From an uncultured Sphingomonadaceae bacterium (lineage in GTDB: Bacteria > Pseudomonadota > Alphaproteobacteria > Sphingomonadales > Sphingomonadaceae): DNA of 64,000 nt. Positions 59,599 through 64,000 of this stretch are shown one piece after another. The notes beneath the pieces are model-generated. The model had not been told where the DNA came from. It ran no database searches and saw only the letters and a list, made by a program, of their open reading frames with translations. A program made the translations under genes and the position numbers. The number at the start of each line of letters is the position of its first letter. Position 1 is the stretch's first letter. The DNA is taken from positions 62,001-126,000 of the forward strand of contig CAIQHF010000051.1 of NCBI GenBank assembly GCA_903871605.1, given 5' to 3'.

Positions 59599-60517
59599 CC
59601 AGGCCGCAAGCGGTGCCAAGCCGACGATTCTCGTCGTCGACGATACGCCGGAATCGCTCCGCTTCCTCACGCGAACGCTCGAGCATGCCGGCATGACCGT
59701 GCTGATCGCGGTCGATGGCCTCGCTGCGCTCGAGTTGCTCGAGCATGTCATCCCCGATCTCGTGCTGATGGATGCCGTGATGCCGCGCCTCGACGGCTTC
59801 AGCACGACGCGGCGGATCAAGGCCGACAGCCGCTTCCGCCACCTTCCGGTGATCTTCATGACCGGGCTGACCGAGACCGAGCATGTCGTCCACGGCCTCG
59901 AGGCCGGCGGGGTCGACTATGTGCACAAGCCGATCGTCGTCGACGAGCTGCTCGCGCGCGTATCGGTCCACCTCGCCAATGCGCGCATCGCGCACGGCAG
60001 CCAGCTCGCGCTCGATACCGCTGGCCGATCCTCGTTCGCGATCGGCGTCGACGGCTCTCCCAGCTGGCTGACGCCGCTTGCGACGTCCACCATCGAGCGA
60101 CTGTTCCAGGGCTGGACGCCGCGCGACGCGCGACTGCCCGAACCGCTGGCCGCTGCGGTCCAGCGCCTGCAGGGGCCCGATGTGCCGGCCGGCGCACAGG
60201 CCTCGCTCGAGGTCGGCGACAGCGTGATCGAATGCACCTTCCTGCGCCATACCAGCGCTGGCGACTGGCTGTTCCGGTTGACCGAGCGTCGTGAGGGCGA
60301 TGCCGAACGCCTGCTCGCCGAGCGCCACGGCCTGACATCGCGCGAGGCGCAGGTGCTGATCTGGATAAGCCGCGGCAAGCAGAATCGCGAGATCAGCGAT
60401 GTGCTGCACATCAGCCCGCGTACGGTGAACAAGCATCTCGAGCAGATATTCGAGAAAATGGGGGTCGAGAATCGCGCTTCCGCGACCGCGATCGCGGTCG
60501 GGACGCTCTCCCAATAG
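59588..60517 (+). CDS. Response regulator, REC-LuxR (NarL-like) with long linker
   Basis: 309 aa. REC domain about 12-130: TILVVDDTPESLRFLTRTLE, phospho-acceptor Asp62 in LVLMDAVMPRLDGF, and Lys of YVHKPIVVDELLARVSV. A 100-residue linker follows. The LuxR HTH is at about 245-305: HGLTSREAQVLIWISRGKQN, REISDVLHISPRTVNKHLEQ, IFEKMGVENRASATAI. It should bind DNA when phosphorylated, presumably by the hybrid kinase whose gene it overlaps. The next gene starts 2 bp after its stop. Confidence 0.92.
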   Translation: MSTSQAASGAKPTILVVDDTPESLRFLTRTLEHAGMTVLIAVDGLAALELLEHVIPDLVLMDAVMPRLDGFSTTRRIKADSRFRHLPVIFMTGLTETEHVVHGLEAGGVDYVHKPIVVDELLARVSVHLANARIAHGSQLALDTAGRSSFAIGVDGSPSWLTPLATSTIERLFQGWTPRDARLPEPLAAAVQRLQGPDVPAGAQASLEVGDSVIECTFLRHTSAGDWLFRLTERREGDAERLLAERHGLTSREAQVLIWISRGKQNREISDVLHISPRTVNKHLEQIFEKMGVENRASATAIAVGTLSQ

Positions 60518-60519
60518 CA

Positions 60520-62094
60520 ATGGCGGAGGCGCCTCCCCTCAGCGCCGCCGGCCGCGCGGCGCTCGAACGTGGCGACTTCGCCGCCGCACGCCGCCTCGCC
60601 GCCGCGAGATTCGCCGAGGTCTCGGGCAAGGCGGAAGCGCACTTCCTGCTCGGCATGGCGGATGCCGAGACCGGCCGGGTGGCGAACGCCATCGCGCAGA
60701 TCGAACAGGCCATCGCGATCGCGCCCCACGGCGAATATCGCGCGCAGCTCGCACGTCTCTACACGCTCGTGCGGCGCGACGGCGATGCTGCCGCGATGCT
60801 GCGAGAAGCCGAGGCGGCGCCGCCGGCGGACGCGCTCGGTCGCGACACGATGGGCTGCGTCTATGCGCGACTGGGCGATCACGACGCGGCGCTTCCGCAT
60901 TTCGTGGCGGCGGTCGAGCTCGCCCCCGGCAATGACCGCTTCCGCTACAACCAGGCCGCCACACTGAGCTTCCTGGGCCGCACCGAGGAGGCCGAAGCCG
61001 CGCTCGAGCTGATCCTCGCCCGCGCGCCGGACGATGCGCGGGCGCATCATCTGCTCGCCGGCTTGCGCAAGCAGACGCCGGCAAGAAACCATGTCGCGCG
61101 GCTTCGCGTGGTCCACGGCCGCTCGCCGCCGGGGCGCGACCGTCTGCTGACCGGCTATGCGCTGGTCAAGGAGCTCGAGGATGTCGGGCGTGGCGACGAA
61201 GCGCTCACCCACCTCGCCGCGATCAACGCCGCGCATCGCCGCGCACTCGCCTATGATCGCGCGCGCGATGCCGCGATCTTCGACGCGGCGGAGGCGGCGT
61301 GGCCGCTCGTCGCGCAGGCGCCTGCCACCGACGCGACAGCAGAGGCGCCGATCCTGATCATCGGCATGCCGCGCACGGGCACGACGCTCGTCGATCGCAT
61401 CCTCGCGTCGCATCCCGAGGTCGAGAGCGTCGGCGAGCTCCAGGCCTTGCCGCTCGCGGTCAAGGCGGCGTCGCGGACGCGAAGCCGCAACGTCCTCGAT
61501 CCCGAGACGATGATGGCGGCCGCGCACGCCGACGCGGCGGCGATCGGCCGCGACTATCTGGCCCGCGCGGCGCATCATCGGAGAAACCCGGCGCGGCGCT
61601 TCGTCGACAAGTTTCCGGGCAACCTCTTCTATGCGGGCATCGTCGCACGCGCGCTGCCGAACGCGCGGATCGTCTGCCTGCGCCGGCATCCGATGGACAC
61701 GATCCTCGCCAATTTCCGCAATTTGTTCGCGACCGGCTCGCGCTATTACGACTATAGCTACGATCTGGTCGATATCGCGGCGTATTATGCGCGCTTCGAC
61801 CGGCTGATGGGCTTCTGGCGCACGGCGCTGCCGGGCCGGATCCTCGAGCTCCGCTACGAGGCGCTGGTCGCGGACCAGGAAGGGGAGAGCCGGCGGCTAC
61901 TGGCGCATTGCGGCCTCGGCTGGACCGAAGACTGCCTCGATTTTCATACCCATGCCGGCGCGGTGTCGACCCCTAGCGCCGCGCAGGTCCGCCGGCCGAT
62001 CTATCGCGACTCGGTCGCGCGGTGGAAGCAGCATGCCGAAGCGCTCGGACCGGCGCGTACCTATCTCGAGGCACAGGGTATCGCGGTCGACTAG
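60520..62094 (+). CDS. TPR-repeat sulfotransferase
   Basis: 524 aa. N-terminal half (about 1-200): TPR-like helical repeats (for example AEAHFLLGMADAETGRVANA, YNQAATLSFLGRTEEAEAAL). C-terminal half: Sulfotransfer domain with the PAPS 5'-phosphosulfate loop ILIIGMPRTGTTLVDRILAS, the 3'-phosphate loop IVCLRRHPMDTILANFRNLF, and SRYYDYSYDLVDIAAYYARF. Family members transfer sulfate, but many bacterial TPR members have unknown acceptors. Directly behind the two-component pair, so its expression is tied to it. Confidence 0.9.
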   Translation: MAEAPPLSAAGRAALERGDFAAARRLAAARFAEVSGKAEAHFLLGMADAETGRVANAIAQIEQAIAIAPHGEYRAQLARLYTLVRRDGDAAAMLREAEAAPPADALGRDTMGCVYARLGDHDAALPHFVAAVELAPGNDRFRYNQAATLSFLGRTEEAEAALELILARAPDDARAHHLLAGLRKQTPARNHVARLRVVHGRSPPGRDRLLTGYALVKELEDVGRGDEALTHLAAINAAHRRALAYDRARDAAIFDAAEAAWPLVAQAPATDATAEAPILIIGMPRTGTTLVDRILASHPEVESVGELQALPLAVKAASRTRSRNVLDPETMMAAAHADAAAIGRDYLARAAHHRRNPARRFVDKFPGNLFYAGIVARALPNARIVCLRRHPMDTILANFRNLFATGSRYYDYSYDLVDIAAYYARFDRLMGFWRTALPGRILELRYEALVADQEGESRRLLAHCGLGWTEDCLDFHTHAGAVSTPSAAQVRRPIYRDSVARWKQHAEALGPARTYLEAQGIAVD

Positions 62095-62159
62095 CCGGTC
62101 GGGGCGCGGACCGGGCGGAGGGGCAAAACGCACTGCGCCCGATCCGCCCCGGCACCGCG

Positions 62160-62489
62160 TCAGCGCGAAGCGAGCCGAGTGACGCCAGCCGCATCGGCGG
62201 CTGCGGTCGCGGTCGCGATGCGCGCGCGGATGTCGGCGATCACGTCCGCACGGCATTCGCGCGTCTGCGCGCCGAGCGCGAGGTGGATCGAACTCAGCCC
62301 CTCGCCGCAAACGCTGCTCGCCGCCTGATCCATGCGGATCGCGAGGCGCTGCTGGCCGTCGACACTGGTGAGATCGAGCCCCCTGAGATCGAGGACGATG
62401 CTGTCCGCTGAAAACGGGTTGCTGCCCGGCGCGGCGTAGGAAGGCGCCGCAACGAGGATTGCGGCGAGCGCCGCTATGCCGATCTTCAT
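62160..62489 (-). CDS. UrcA family protein, secreted
   Basis: 109 aa from ATG 62489; AGGAG six bases upstream decides this start over 62492 and 62504. Signal peptide MKIGIAALAAILVAAPSYAA. The mature part follows the UrcA pattern: IVLDLRGLDLTSVDGQQRLA, RMDQAASSVCGEG with one Cys, then TRECRADVIADIRARIATA with the second Cys, suggesting a disulfide in the periplasm. The family is common and often multi-copy in sphingomonads; function unknown. Confidence 0.85.
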   Translation of the reverse strand: MKIGIAALAAILVAAPSYAAPGSNPFSADSIVLDLRGLDLTSVDGQQRLAIRMDQAASSVCGEGLSSIHLALGAQTRECRADVIADIRARIATATAAADAAGVTRLASR

Positions 62490-62628
62490 CATCTTCTCCT
62501 GCATCTGCTCGGCCCGTCGCTCTGCGGCGACCAGGTTGAGGCCAGCTAATCGCTGCCGACAGTCGATGCAAGTATAGCCATGATTATTATTATTGCGGCT
62601 TTTGTTGGGAATATTACGAAAGCAAAGA

Positions 62629-63027
62629 CTAGTGTGCGCTGACCAGCAAGCTGGCGAGTTCGACTCGTCGTCCCAGTGCGCCCGGCGGCACCACCGCCAG
62701 GTCCGCCGTCTCGGAGCCGGTCGCCGGGTCGACGAGCATCAGACGGAGCGTGCCGCCGGCAGCACCCGGCCAGTCGCGCGCCGTTGCAAGCGGCACCGTC
62801 GCATGCCACGCACGACCACCCTCGACCGCGAGCAATCGCCCTGCGACGCGGACCAGATGTGCGGAATCGAATCGATGGCCGGACAGACGGAGACAGGTCT
62901 CGGCGCCACAGCGCACGAGCCGCGCCTGCGCCGCCTCCGCGATGCCGGGCGACAAGGCGGCCGCTGCGAAACACAATAAACCGGCGAAAATCCGTGACGC
63001 GCGCGGCGCGCAAAGGGGAATGGCCAT
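62629..63027 (-). CDS. Secreted protein of unknown function (132 aa)
   Basis: 132 aa with a signal peptide (ASRIFAGLLCFAAAALSPGI, then AEAA). The mature part is short and beta-rich, with two cysteines in RLVRCGAETCLRLSGHRFDS (C-x4-C) that may form a disulfide. It ends in PPGALGRRVELASLLVSAH. No family recognised. It shares a divergent 221-bp promoter region with the TonB-dependent receptor gene. The 139 bp behind it are unusually A+T-rich for this genome. Confidence 0.65.
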   Translation of the reverse strand: MAIPLCAPRASRIFAGLLCFAAAALSPGIAEAAQARLVRCGAETCLRLSGHRFDSAHLVRVAGRLLAVEGGRAWHATVPLATARDWPGAAGGTLRLMLVDPATGSETADLAVVPPGALGRRVELASLLVSAH

Positions 63028-63068
63028 GGCGAGGAGATAGATCGCGCTGCAACGCGGCAGAATGCGCC

Positions 63069-63111
63069 GTTTGACGTAGGGCCGGCGATCGACGCTTCGG
63101 TTACGTCAAAC
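63069..63111. promoter_or_regulatory. Perfect inverted repeat GTTTGACGTA-N23-TACGTCAAAC
   Basis: Two 10-bp arms at 63069-63078 and 63102-63111, perfectly complementary, with centres 33 bp (about three helical turns) apart. It lies in the divergent region between the secreted unknown and the TonB-dependent receptor. The spacing suits two dimers on one DNA face or a looped tetramer. Confidence 0.55.
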
Positions 63112-63143
63112 ACCCCATGTTACAAGCCTGTTATTATCCTTTA

Positions 63144-63160
63144 GCGTATTCGTAATACGC
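63144..63160. promoter_or_regulatory. Palindrome GCGTATT-CGT-AATACGC upstream of the TonB-dependent receptor
   Basis: Perfect 7-bp arms with a 3-nt centre, 89-105 bp upstream of the receptor start and just behind an A+T-rich stretch (TTATTATCCTTTAG) that could hold promoter elements. A candidate site for a LacI- or GntR-like repressor; not a Fur box. Confidence 0.45.
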
Positions 63161-63248
63161 GAGGGGCTCGCAGAAGGCCCGCAAACGCGACGACGGGAAA
63201 GGATGTCGAAGGAGGCGCTGGGGTTCGATCAGTCGAGGGGGCTTTAAG

Positions 63249-64000
63249 ATGGGTGGACGTTTCTCCCGCACTGGGTTGCTGTGTGCGACCGCGCTTGTCA
63301 GTATCGCGGGTACATCCGCCCGGGCCCAGGAGGCGCCTGCCGCGGGGCAGGAAGAGGCCTCGGCCACGGTCAAGGCAGACGCCAACCAGATCGTCGTGAC
63401 GGGCAGTCGCCGGCGGACCACGCTGCAGGACGCACCGATCAACATCAGCGCCGTCTCGGCCGAGACGCTTGCCAGGGACCGGATCGAGGACGTCCGCGGG
63501 CTGGGCGCGTTCACTCCCGGCCTGACCGTGACCGATACCGGCCCTGCCTCGACGGGCAACATCATCCTGCGCGGCATCAATTCGGGGGACACCGGCGACA
63601 CCGGAGCGAACAAGAATAATTCGGTCGGCGTCTATCTCGGCGAGGTTCCGCTCTATCTCGACTTCAAGCTGATCGACATTCAGCGCGTCGAGGTGCTCGA
63701 GGGGCCGCAGGGCACGCTTTATGGCCTAGGCACGCTCGCCGGCGCGCTGCGCTACATCCCGAACCGGCCCGACACGGACCGCTTCTCGGTCGATCTCCAC
63801 GGCCGCGGCTATGCCGAATCGCATTCCGACGATTTCGGCGGCAGCGGCGACGTCACGATCAACGTACCGATCGTGAAGGATCACATCGCCTTCAGGACCT
63901 CGACGGGCTATTATGACGAGGCCGGGTTCATCGACTATGATCACATCCTGCAGAATCCCGGCACCTCCGATCCGCAGCCGGCGCGCGGCGTGTCGATCGG
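63249..64000 (+). CDS. TonB-dependent outer-membrane receptor (partial, runs off right edge)
   Basis: About 250 residues visible, open at the right edge; full members have 700-900. Signal peptide (RTGLLCATALVSIAGTSARA), an Ala/Glu-rich linker, TonB box region NQIVVTGSRRRTTLQDAPIN, plug domain with LGAFTPGLTVTDTGPASTGN, NIILRGINSGDTG, VGVYLGEVPLYLDFKLIDIQ, and RVEVLEGPQGTLYGLGTLAG, then the first barrel strands. It imports a siderophore, glycan or other large ligand with TonB energy. The plug sequence is of the sphingomonad FecA/CirA-like type; the ligand cannot be told. Confidence 0.93.
   Translation, partial: MGGRFSRTGLLCATALVSIAGTSARAQEAPAAGQEEASATVKADANQIVVTGSRRRTTLQDAPINISAVSAETLARDRIEDVRGLGAFTPGLTVTDTGPASTGNIILRGINSGDTGDTGANKNNSVGVYLGEVPLYLDFKLIDIQRVEVLEGPQGTLYGLGTLAGALRYIPNRPDTDRFSVDLHGRGYAESHSDDFGGSGDVTINVPIVKDHIAFRTSTGYYDEAGFIDYDHILQNPGTSDPQPARGVSI

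Noticed and set aside
63069..63160. Fur box upstream of the TonB-dependent receptor
   Set aside because: Neither inverted repeat resembles the GATAAT-based Fur consensus, so iron control is not claimed.
1..64000. CRISPR arrays, tRNA or rRNA genes, insertion sequences, prophage
   Set aside because: No regularly spaced repeats, cloverleaf sequences, transposases or phage structural genes were recognised anywhere in the window.

Overview
The window is about two thirds G+C, has compact operons with 1-4 bp start/stop overlaps, and carries family content typical of a motile sphingomonad (Alphaproteobacteria, probably Sphingomonas). The clues are a UrcA-family protein, a sphingomonad-type TonB-dependent receptor, a sigma-EcfG-like promoter, a COQ4 protein and dispersed mirrored intergenic palindromes. 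No rRNA, tRNA, CRISPR array or insertion sequence was seen.

Layout. (i) 1-11,410: flagellar rod/hook operon flgBCDEFGHIJKL followed by motAB. It sits behind an excellent sigma-54 promoter with two phased palindromes upstream, and a divergent second MotA-family gene is cut by the left edge. (ii) 11,435-17,815: hemerythrin-like stress protein, D-amino-acid aminotransferase, secreted cyclophilin, GH92 mannosidase, an SDR and an alpha/beta hydrolase. (iii) 17,775-20,590, minus strand: a ZorA-ZorB pair plus a short third gene that looks like a truncated ZorC, i.e. a probable remnant or variant of a Zorya anti-phage system. (iv) 20,678-25,438: DedA, a small Fe_permease-like protein, a small DUF1488-like protein, an RNase H-like protein, an MHS transporter and formate-THF ligase. 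(v) 25,528-31,239: glycerol catabolism (glpF-glpK-glpD plus a HAD phosphatase) next to a class I aldolase. (vi) 31,433-37,596: msrB-msrA-alpha-hydroxyacid oxidase, COQ4, two very small conserved-looking proteins, and a flavin monooxygenase-SDR pair. (vii) 37,702-47,614, minus strand: PBP1C with bacterial alpha-2-macroglobulin, an unknown membrane protein and a fatty acid hydroxylase/sterol desaturase with its own operator-like dyad.

(viii) 47,708-57,730, minus strand, is the most interesting block. An NitT/TauT-type ABC importer, a NikR-like ribbon-helix-helix regulator, two DUF1989 proteins, a biotin-dependent urea/guanidine carboxylase and allophanate hydrolase form a guanidine/urea nitrogen-acquisition cluster. 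The same 26-bp dyad TATTAC-N14-GTAATA occurs exactly twice: in front of the transporter operon and directly in front of the regulator start codon. The regulator has lost three of the four nickel ligands of NikR. This suggests a NikR-derived, metal-independent repressor that controls the pathway in place of the guanidine riboswitch found in many related clusters.

(ix) 58,042-64,000: hybrid histidine kinase, LuxR-type response regulator and TPR-sulfotransferase in one operon diverging from the transporter; then UrcA, a secreted unknown, and the start of a TonB-dependent receptor whose divergent promoter region carries two perfect inverted repeats.
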